From assembly GCA_947044365.1 (NCBI GenBank), contig OX345636.1, positions 59,275,537 through 59,339,536 on the forward strand: a DNA stretch of 64,000 nt. The letters run 5' to 3'. The position numbers were made by a program, and so were the translations under genes. How positions within the stretch are numbered: the first letter of the stretch is position 1; each line of letters starts with the position of its first letter. Positions 30,601 through 42,600 of this stretch are shown piece after piece. Source of the stretch: Petrosia ficiformis (lineage: Eukaryota; Porifera; Demospongiae; Haplosclerida; Petrosiidae). Under the pieces are notes generated by a model. It worked only from the letters and a program-made list of their open reading frames with translations, had not been told where the DNA came from and did no database searches.

Positions 30601-33600
30601 TTTGAATGGTGGTAGTAGAGGTTGTGGTGATGAAGATGATGACAGAGAGTGATATTCATCGCTATAAATTAAAACGAGTTCAGACGTCATTCCTCTCTTT
30701 CTTCCTTGTTTGTCTTGTTGCACTTTTATACTTGTAACCAAATTTTATGTACCTTTAATAACTTACTATTCAGCCATTTTGTACAGGAAGCCAACAAAAT
30801 TTTGAATTCATGATACATGTATCTCATCCTGGATATCAAATTTGATTGACTTCCTGTACAAAATGGTGGAGTGGTTAGCAATTGTAGCTAATCATTTGAT
30901 CAAAATTATTTTGTAATAGAGTACAACTTGTCCATTTTTGTAATTTCAGTAGTTTATTAACCAATGATCTAAAGTTATTAATACTAGGGCCGGGCGATAG
31001 TGATGGCAGTCTGACTATTAATTGTTATCATCAGCACTATTATTGTGATAGTGATAGTCAAAATTCTCTATCACAATAGTAAACGTGTGGGATTGTGCAT
31101 GCACATGTGCACACTAATCACCACACCCACATTGCAACTTGTGGGAGAAGTGTAAATAAAATGGCAACTGATTCTACAAGTGACGTAGTTCTAGATTGTG
31201 AACCAGAAGTTCTTCCATTGGAAGGTTCTAAGCATGATGTTTAGCAGTATTTCTGTTTACCTGTAATAGAAGGACATTTGCAGAACCAGATAGTGAATAT
31301 CAAAAGAAAGTCAAATATTCTGAAAATACTTCCAATACATGTATATATATGTACAGGTACATATTTACATACCAGGACACCCCCTTTAAAATTAGCCCCG
31401 TAGTCGTTATTTAGGCTAAACATGTAGGAGATGGCAACTGATTCTACAAGTGACGTAGCTCTAGATTGTGAACTAGAAGTTCTTCCATTGGAAGGTTCTA
31501 AGCATAAATAAATTAAATTGTTCCATCGGGATGTAAAATTAGGGCACAAACGGGTTAAATCCAATAAAGTCAAACCCTAATCATGGTGTAGAATTAGGGC
31601 AAAATGGCATCTGATTCTACAAGTGACGTAGCTCTAGATTGTGAACTAGAAGTTCTTCCATTGGAAGGTTCTAAGCATAAATAAATTAAATTGTTCCATC
31701 GGGGTGTAGAATTAGGGCACAAACGGGTTAAATCCAATAAAGTCAAACCCTAAACAAATGCAATGTTCAATGGAGATATGATGCTTTGTATTTTACATTA
31801 TAACTGGTATAACAAATAGGAGGATATAAAACCTGGGATGGAATGAAACTAAATGTGGAATAGAACAGAACTGGAAGTTGATAACTATTATTATATGGTG
31901 GCGATTGAATTTATTAAGTATTATATCGTGCCCAAAAAAATAACAAAGTCTGCACCTTTATTAGTGGTTTATTTTTACCTACCAAATTTGAAGATTCTAG
32001 ACTGAAGTGTACATGTATAAAGAAGAGCGGTGAACAGGGGTTATACAGGTAGTTACATCATATATAGTAACTTATTAAGTAACTTAACAAATATCTATTA
32101 AGTGACAAAGTATCTACATAAGTGATATAGCAACTCATTATAAATAAATAAGTAGCTTCATATGAATAGTCTCGTCACTAGAATCTTCACATTTGGTATA
32201 TAGGTGAATCTTCCGTTAATAAAGATACACACTTAAATATTTTAAATTGTGGTGGTAGAGGTTGTGGTGATGAAGATGATAACAGAAAGTCATACTCATT
32301 GCTAAAATGAGTTGAGAACTCATTCCTTTCTTTCTTCCACATTTTTGCACATGCTAATAATATTATTATTAAATTAATTTAATGTAGCTATTAATTTCTG
32401 GTTCCCTTCCATTCCAAGTTTTATACCTTCCCACCAAAATTATATTATACATGTAAATCAAATTTAATTAAACACTTACATTTAACACTAACTATTCATG
32501 TACAGGAAGCCAACAATATCTGGAATTAATGATAGCTCTTCCTCAATATCAAATTTGATTGACTTCCTGTACAAAATGGTGGAGTGGTTAGCAATTGTAG
32601 CTAATCATTTGATCAAAATTATTTCAGTCACACAATAAGAGCTGTTATTAACCAATGATCTAAAGTTATTAATGCTAGTGCCGGGCTATAGTGACGATAG
32701 TCTGACTATTGTTATCGTCAGCATTATTATCGTGATAGCAAAAATCTAAATTCTCTACTGCGATAATAAACATGTGGGATTGTGCTTGTGCATGCACGCA
32801 CTAATCACCACACCCACATTGGGGTAGCTAGCAAACGCGGACTGTGGATCATGGATTACGAATCAAATGAGCTATGAATTTTGTTAAAGTCATGTGATAA
32901 GCACATAATAAATGTCATTTAAATTAGCTTTATTGGATTATTACAATCAAGGTGATAGGAACGAGCACACAGCACAAACCCTCCATAAAGGTTGCTAAAT
33001 CCCTCTAGCTATGTACTGAGTACAACGAGGCAGTATTCTCATCATTTTTAGGGTTCAATCACTATGTGGTGAATCCATGTTTTCTTGTTTTCCGTTTCCG
33101 TTTCTCCATTTGTTTTTATAACCACCCAAGCAATATAACTGTCACATGATGCCTAGCAGTGTCACATGACATACATGTAAGTCTGTAATCTGTGATCTGC
33201 AGCCCATGTTTTCTATCCACTGCCCACATTGCCACATGTGTAAACTCTAGGAGAAGTGTAAATAAAATGGTATCTGATTCTACAAGTGACGTAGCTCTAG
33301 ATTGTGAACTAGAAGTTCTTCCATTGGAAGGTTCTAAGCATGATGTTTAGCAGTATTTCTGTTTACCTGTAATAGAAGGAAATTTGCAGAACCAGATAAT
33401 CCTACATGTAGGTTGTGAATATAAAAAGAAAATCAAACATTCTGGAAATACTTCCAATATGAGATTCCATTTACTGCTATGTCAAAATTACAGTCTCCTA
33501 GTAGCAAAATAGTAAACAGAAATCTACTGAACCAAAAAACTGTCCCTTGAATCCCATACTACTATACCAAGATATGATAGTATTCATTGCCCAGCCCTAT

Positions 33601-36600
33601 ACACACTTACAAAGCAAGTAGCCCCACCTTAATCGATCTTCCAACCAGCTTGTAAAAGTCTGATATACATGTACATGTATACACTTGTCCTCAGACCACT
33701 TCCTCATATGTAAAGTGAGTGGTAACACCAGACTATCTAGTAATTATACAATAACACTATATATATACATGTAGTATTGAGCTACTATTGAATATTCTAA
33801 TAAATGAATATCTTTAGAGAGTTCAATTTATCATGTACTGTATGATACAAAGATCATGATGATCAACTGAATAAAGAGTGTGTAACATATAAAAACAAAA
33901 GAAGGGCTAAGCAATACTGAAAATTATTTGTTGTACTTGTATTTTATAACTACACATAGTAGCCACATTCATTAGTGATAATAATTATCTTAGTTCTAGT
34001 ATTGCTTAGACTTCTCTCATCTAGTCTGTTCTCTTGTATTTCAATCTTCATTCACTGGATCATCATTCTGTTTATATTAAGTTTCTGATGATCTACTTTA
34101 TTATAATATTTAGTATATGATCAATGATATAACAAAACATTCACATATTATCTATTGACTACATTACTGATATGAATGTACACTTGAATTGAGCTAATTA
34201 TACATGTAAACCTGATACTATTTAAATATCATTAAAAGGACATTGTTTGTATAAATTATAATTATATGTAAATTATGTATAATAATTATCTCTTGGTAGA
34301 GATGTTTACATGTTAGTTTTCATAAACTCATCTTTAGGAATTTACTGTCACAAACTTATTATATTTAGGAATCTATTATTAAATTATATTCATAATATTT
34401 TATACATAAGTATGTACATGTAAATATACTGTATAATTATAATAATTATAGATAATAAGTGTGATTATATTTTATAGATAATTATAATCACACTTATAAT
34501 TGTTTCATTACATGTCATTATTTACAGTGGGGAGATACGTAGTTTTCATATACTCATCTTCAGGAATATTTTTATACATAAGTACATGTACATACATGTA
34601 TATGAACCTAAATATACTGTATGATTATAATATAGATAGTAAGTGTGATTATATTGTACATATATTTATAATCACACTTATAATAGCTACATTACATGTC
34701 ATTGTTTATAGAAAGGAGAGACAGCTCTGGATATAGCAAAAAGAAGAGGAAATAAAGGATTTGTGGAATTACTAGAAAAGGCTATGGTGTGTAAAATAAT
34801 GTAATTTTCATTACTTGTCATTACATGAATATAATGTATAATGTATATTTACATCACTACACTATCAGGGTTTCATTTTGAGGTGTTGGGAGGGGTCATT
34901 AGCCCCCCCTTGCTAGAGTTTTGTGCCCCTTTGAAATTGTTTTGCCAATATGCACACTATTATAGCCCTCTATGTCGCTCCTCCAAAGTCTTTCAAATTC
35001 AATAAATTTTCTAAATGAAAGCCTGACTAATGTGACTATACTATAAAATTATTATGAGTGAATTATTTATACATTCCTAATCATATAAACCTACTCATAT
35101 TTGTATAGTGATTATGTTTATTATTAGTACATTAAAAAGTCTGATTCTGTTACTAGTATTGAGATTTGGTAATTATTTCCTTATAGAAGAATCAAAAAGT
35201 TGATAAGCATTTGGATAAACCTGGTAAGTAAATATGATATTGTTTTATTGGTTATATACACATGTACATGTAGATTGTATTATTAGTAATTGTTGTAATG
35301 ATTGTAATAGTTATCAGGTCTGGTCTTTGGCCGTGTTGTGTCAAGCACTTTCTAGGCTTAAGCACAGTTTATGAAGTTCTTTAATTGAAGTGCTTCAAAG
35401 CCCTTTGTCAATTTAAGCACAAGTGCTTGTGTTAGCATTTAAGCACAATTGACAATTGTCAGTGCTTGTGCTTACGTCTTTTGTAGTTACATGTACATGT
35501 ATATTCTGCAAATATTCATATTGACCACTTTTCCTTGCAACTAAAAGGGTATACAACTTTCAGACCCTTATCAGCACATGTGTGATAGCAGGTGTATGAT
35601 AAAAACAATGGCAGCTGTAGTAGCAAAGAAGCTACCCATAATATTTGAACAATTAATGTTTATTAGGTCTAATTAAACAATGAAAGAGTATTATAACTGT
35701 TGCTAGTTTAAATGATTTCATTGAAAATGCTTTAAAGTAATTAAGTACTCTAACAAAGGGCTTGTGCTTGTGCTTGTATTTGGGCTTCTGCTTGTGCTTA
35801 TGCTTATGCTTATACTTGTGCTTGTACTTATACTTGTGCTTGTGCTTGTGCTTGTACTTATACTTGTATTTGTGCTTGTACTTGTGCTTATACATTTGTA
35901 CTTGTACTTATACTTGTGCTTGTGCTTGTGCTTGTACTTATACTTCTACTACTTGTGCTTGTGCTTATACTTCTACTTGTGCTTGTATTTGTGCTTGTGC
36001 TTGTGCTTGTGCTTGTACTTGTGCTTGTATTTGTACTTGTGCTTGTACTTGTGCTTATACTTGTGCTTGTATTTGTGCTTGTGCTTGTGCTTGTGCTTGT
36101 ACTTATACTTGTATTTGTGCTTTTACTTGTGCTTATACATTTGTACTTGTACTTATACTTGTGCTTGTGCTTGTGCTTGTACTTATACTTCTACTACTTG
36201 TGCTTGTGCTTATACTTCTACTTGTGCTTGTATTTGTGCTTGTGCTTGTGCTTGTGCTTGTACTTGTGCTTGTATTTGTACTTGTGCTTGTACTTGTGCT
36301 TATACTTGTGCTTGTATTTGTTCTTGTGCTTGTGCTTGTACTTATACTTGTATTTGTGCTTGTACTTGTGCTTATACATTTGTACTTGTACTTATACTTG
36401 TGCTTGTGCTTGTGCTTGTACTTATACTTCTACTACTTGTGCTTGTACTTATACTTCTACTTGTGCTTGTATTTGTACTTGTGCTTGTACTTGTGCTTAT
36501 ACTTGTGCTTGTACTTATGTTTGTGCTTGTGCTTGTGCTTGTGCTTGTGCTTGGGCTTGTATTTGTGCTTGTGCTTGTGCTTGTGCTTGTACTTGTGCTT

Positions 36601-39600
36601 GTATTTGTACTTGTGCTTGTACTTGTGCTTATACTTGTGCTCGTATTTGTGCTTGGGCTTGTGCTTGTGCTTGTACTTATACTTGTATTTGTGCTTGTAC
36701 TTGTGCTTATACATTTGTACTTGTACTTATACTTGTGCTTGTGCTTGTGCTTGTACTTATACTTCTACTACTTGTGCTTATGCTTATGCTTGTACTTGTG
36801 CTTGTATTTGTACTTGTGCTTGTACTTGTGCTTATACTTGTGCTTGTATTTGTGCTTGTGCTTGTGCTTGTGCTTGTACTTATACTTGTATTTGTGCTTG
36901 TACTTGTGCTTATACATTTGTACTTGTACTTATACTTGTGCTTGTGCTTGTGCTTGTACTTATACTTCTACTACTTGTGCTTGTGCTTATACTTCTACTT
37001 GTGCTTGTATTTGTGCTTGTGCTTGTGCTTGTGCTTGTGCTTGTACTTGTGCTTGTATTTGTACTTGTGCTTGTACTTGTGCTTATACTTGTGCTTGTAT
37101 TTGTGCTTGTGCTTGTACTTATACTTGTATTTGTGCTTGTACTTGTGCTTATACATTTGTACTTGTACTTATACTTGTGCTTGTGCTTGTGCTTGTACTT
37201 ATACTTCTACTACTTGTGCTTGTGCTTATACTTCTACTTGTGCTTGTATTTGTGCTTGTGCTTGTGCTTGTACTTGTACTTGTGCTTGTATTTGTACTTG
37301 TGCTTGTACTTGTGCTTATACTTGTGCTTGTATTTGTGCTTGTGCTTGTGCTTGTGCTTGTACTTATACTTGTATTTGTGCTTGTACTTGTGCTTATACA
37401 TTTGTACTTGTACTTATACTTTTGCTTGTGCTTATACTTCTACTTGTGCTTGAATTTGTGCTTGTGCTTGTGCTTGTGCTTGTACTTGTGCTTGTACTTA
37501 TGTTTGTGCTTGTGCTTTTGCTTGTATTTGTACTTGTACTTGTACTTGTATTTGTGCTTGTGCTTGTGCTTGTACTTGTATTTGTGCTTGTACTTGTGCT
37601 TGTGCTTGTACTTGTACTTGTACTTATATTTGTGCTTGTGCTTGTGCTTGTGCTTGTGCTTGTGCTTGTACTTGTGCTTGTACTTGTATTTGTGCTTGTG
37701 CTTGTGTTTGTGCTTGTGCTTGTGCTTGTACTTGTGCTTGTGCTTGTACTTGTATTGTGCTTGTGCTTGTGCTTGTGCTTGTGCTTGTGCTTGTACTTGT
37801 ACTTGTACTTGTACTTGTGCTTGTGCTTGTACTTGTGCGTGTACTTGTATTTGTGCTTGTGCTTGTGCTTGTGCTTGTACTTGGGCTTGTTCTTGTGCTT
37901 GTACTTGTATTTGTGCTTATGCTTGTGCTTGTACTTGTATTTGTGCTTGTGCTTGTGCTTGTGCTTGACGTAATTTAAAAATGCTTGCACTTGTACTTAA
38001 GCACTTTTCCAAAGGGCTTCACACAACCCTGGTCTTAGAGTGGGCAACCTGGGGATTTACCCAGGATCCCCAACATACCACAGAAAGAATGGGCCTGGAA
38101 TGGATCGTTTTGTAATTTACAAACGACTAATCACTCCTTGTCTAGATAATAAATTGATTTAACAACAGTATTCAATTGATTTTAAAGCATAAAAATCTGA
38201 TTTCTGTAGTATAACATCATACTCACATAATAACAAGTTAATTAAGGACATAATATAATAAGTGACCACACCATCATGAATAAATTATTATCTAGGATCA
38301 TTACTACTATTGTAGTCTTGTGTAGCCAAGCACTGCAACTCTACGAGTGACTCCCAGAGTCTTGTCACATGACTCTTGACAATTCTAATTAAAGCTTTAA
38401 AGCTGATTTTTCAAAATACAGATAATCAACATAACATTTGCATGTGTGGAACCGTCTCCCGTCACCTTCAATACAACCCACATTACTTGAGTAGGTGTTT
38501 AAAGTGGCAAAGCAGCAAAAACGAAAATTATATAGGCATGTCTTTAAACACGCATCTTACACTAAATATCATTATCCATACCCGAAGACTTAGTTGACGA
38601 ATAGCTAAGATATTATACTACATAGATAATGAAATTCCTGAGAGAAGCACAGTTTGTCTGGAAGCTCTATTTGAACTAATTATGTTTTCTTTAATTTTAT
38701 TGTTTATTTATACAGTATAATAACTTATCTATTTGTCCACTAACTCTTGGATTATAGATAATCATATTTATAAGCATTTAAAGTCATGTCTATGAATTAT
38801 TGCTGCTTCTCCATTTTAAACACCTACTCAAGTTAAGTGGGTTGCACCTAAGGACTACTGATATATCTCTGATCAAACACTATCCATACAGTGTATTAGA
38901 CCATCTCTTGATCATAGAGAGGAGGGGCTTGCTACACAAGACTAGCGTTCAAAATATGCAAATATTTCTGTCCCAGACCAATAAATAATCCCTGAAAGTT
39001 TTATAGTTTGTATTAATACATGTATATTAGTTATATTAGGTTTTGGTTGTATGAATTGTATTGTAATACTGATTTTTTAAAACTTTTTTTCCATTGGCAG
39101 ACATTAATCGAAAAGAAGCCATGCAGAAGAAGCCTGAAGCAGTGCCAGGTACTAAATACACTTCCAATGTTTTCATAGTAAATAAGTACAATATCTTATA
39201 CATTGTACATAGCTACATTTAGAAAAGTTACCAAGGATAGCAAAACAGGTGTTTGTCAAAATAAAGGGGAGCAAACCCCCCAACCCCCCCAATCTGTTTA
39301 CATAAGCACATGCCCAACTAGTGAAACTCTACTAGTAATTTATTAATAGTACAATACTATATTATTTGTAATTCAGACATAGTAGTTACCATTCTAATAG
39401 TTAATTAAGAGCATAATATAATAAATCACCACACCTGTTATGAATAAATAGTTGCTAGGGCAACATGTGCAAATCTATATGCTCAGCATACATTTATTAT
39501 ACTCCCTGAGTGTTTTAATAATTGTATTATTTGTATTACATGTAGTGATAAAAGTTGTAATAGTCACATGCATATTGTGTGTATTGGTTATAAAATTGTA

Positions 39601-42600
39601 TTACATGCAGTATTTAGGGCTATGACGAAGGTGGGAAAACAGCCTTTAAAGCTTCGTCAGCAAAAATGAACGAATGTTCGAAGGTTCACACGTGTTTATA
39701 TCAATGTTAGTCTTACCTTGATTGGCTATAGAAAGCCTCCAAAACAGGGTTATTGCTTTATAATGAGAACTAGTGTGGTTCCTGTCAGTGTTTCTATCAA
39801 GATTAGGCACTGCTGGACTGAGAAATAAGACAAAAGCAACCAGCAACACAGCCTCAACTTTTATGGAACACGCCCACATTATTAGCCACAAGTGTGAATT
39901 GCAGAATTGCAGAATTGCACGTGCACAAACATTAAATTAGGCGTGGCAGCGAAGCTTCAAAGGTAGAAATGTAGCTTTGAATGCACAACCAACGAACGAA
40001 GGTTCGAACCTTCAAACCTTCATTCCCAGCCCTACTTGTATTAGTTATATAAGCTGTATTAGTTGTATTAGTTATATTGGTTTTATTAGTTACATGTATA
40101 TTAGTTGTATTACTTGTATTACTTGTATTATTATAGATAATGAGCATTTAAAGTCATGTCTATGAATTTTTGCTTCTGCTCCATTTAAACACCTTGTATT
40201 AACTGTGATTTATACTATATAAAGCCCGATTTGTATGGTGGTAACCACAAGCAAGTCTCAGATAACCTAAATTTTGTGCAGTGTCATTGTGGGTATATTT
40301 CCTGCAGACAACATTTGGGGCTAATTCTGCTATGAATTAGGGGTGGGCGGCATTGGTAATTTTTTTACTGATAAATTTATGATATTCATTTCTGTATCAC
40401 AATACGATATCACAAATTGATACATACCAAAATATCGAAATATACTGTTAATTAAATATTTTTGTGCCGCACTCAGCCACACTCATATTATGTTTCAGCA
40501 CATGGCCAACTGAAATAGTGTGTTTAGCAGTGTTTGTTAGACTTTTCTAGATGTGAACAGGTTAGAAAAGAGTGGTAGACTCCAATTCATTAATAGTAGA
40601 TACTATATTTGAGTGTTATCGTTGTCACATAAGTCAATTGATACAAAGACTTTTTGTTTACGTTAAGAATTCTACTCCAGTATGCCAAAAAAAAGTGTGT
40701 TTTACAGATAGTATTTTAGTAGTCTGAACTAGTTGTTGGTTGTGTTTCAGGCACAGTTTGTGCGTACAAAATATTTGTGGGAGTGACCATTTGTAAAACA
40801 CGTTTGTATGTACATGTAGTTGATATTTAGTTATATCGTGATAAATTAATTGATACTAAAATTTCCAATATCACCCACTGCTATCTGCTCACTGGCGTGT
40901 TTAAGGGGGGCCTGGTGGGGCCCAGGCCCTCCTTGTTGCTTTGTAATGAAATTTTTAAAAAATAATTCTAATTAATGCCTCCGTGCATCATGGTTTGCAG
41001 CCCCATTGTAGGAGTAACTAAGTCTGATATGGACTCTGACTCTGAGTCTGAGAGCATTGAATCCCCACAGAGTTCGTCAACATTGCTAGATTCTCAGTTG
41101 TCATCATCAATAATAGCGATAATGTACGTAACGTAGATGCCAACAGACAACACCCATCATGAATGATTAATTCGCATGCCATAGTAATATCAATACAGGT
41201 GCTAGGCCCCCCTGATATTCATGTCTAGACACACCTATGTATCTGCTAGTAAGTAGAATGCTATATTTGTAATTAAGATATAATACCACTCTTCTTAAAA
41301 GCTCCTACACATAGAACTATTGTATTGCTTATAATTACATGTATTATTATCAATACATGTATTGAGAATGTCTGTTGATATTATTATCATTTATCCTAGT
41401 CATACAAAACTTTATTACATTGTATACATATTTGTTTATTTATACATTTTACACATTGCTATGATCTATTCACATTGCTATGATCTATTCACATTGCTAT
41501 GATCTATTCACATTGCTATGATCTATACACATTGCTATGATCTATTCACATTGCTATGATCTATTCACATTGCTATGATCTATTCACATTGCTATGATCT
41601 ATACACATTGCTATGATCTATACACATTGCTATGATCTATACACATTGCTATGATCTATTCACATTGCTATGATCTATTCACATTGCTATGATCTATTCA
41701 CATTGCTATGATCTATTCACATTGCTATGATCTATTCACAGATGACAAATCTACTGTTACTAAGAAACAGGAGGTATCACTCCCAGGTACTGATTTGTGT
41801 TCCATATCAGTTTCATTATCATAATTTTAATGTTCTATATGAGTATTTGAAACATCCCATAGTTTAGTAATAATTATTATCATTGCAATTACAATAATAG
41901 TACTTGCCATGTTGCTTCCTTCACCTTGTTAAGATAACTATACACTGTGAACAGTAATGATATAAAATATATTCCAAACATTTCTAAATCAGTTAGTAAA
42001 ATTGTCCTCCATTTTCTATTGTCACATGAAGTGATTGAAGTTTAGCTGTATATAGGACTGAAATGAAAATTTAAAATCTGCTTTATCACCTAATGATCAA
42101 ATGGGTGCTTGTGTTATTATCATTGGGGTAATGCTTGTAAGGTTTGGTTGTAGAAAATATCCAACACTTCCTAGTCACTTCGTTTCCATTCTGATTTATC
42201 ATCATAAGAATGCTAGGGCAACATGTGCAAATCTGTCTGCTCAGCATCTATTTTAATGATTGTATTATTTGTATTACATGTAGTGATAAAAGTTGTAATA
42301 GTCACATGTATATGGTGTGTATTGGTTATCAAAATTGTATTACATGTACGTATTTAGGGCTGGGGCGAAAGTGGGAAAACAGCCTTTAAAGCTTTGTTAG
42401 CAAAAATGAACGAAAGTTCAAAGGTACATGTTTTTATCAATGTTGGTCTTACCTTGATTGGCTATAGAAAGCCTCCAAAACAGGGTTATTGCTTTATAAT
42501 GAGAACTAGTGTGGTTCCTGTCAGTGTTTCTATCAAGATTAGGCACTGCTGGACTGAAAAATAAGACAAAAGCAACCAGCAACACAGCCTCAACTTTCAT

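Larger units (their letters stand above)
29620..31010. repeat. segmental duplication block B
   Basis: Second copy of the block described at 25250. Retains an intact antisense open frame at 30514-30741. Confidence 0.85.

Noticed and set aside
35762..37973. Several 560-735 residue open frames (LVLVLV, CLCLCL, TCACAC) on the + strand
   Set aside because: All three + frames are open because the hexamer satellite lacks stop words; composition follows the repeat exactly.
35653..37990. Minus-strand KHKYKHK and STSTSTN open frames
   Set aside because: Reverse reading of the same satellite.
41446..41741. CRISPR-like regularly spaced repeats
   Set aside because: Pure 19-bp head-to-tail tandem with no unique spacers, in a eukaryotic intron.
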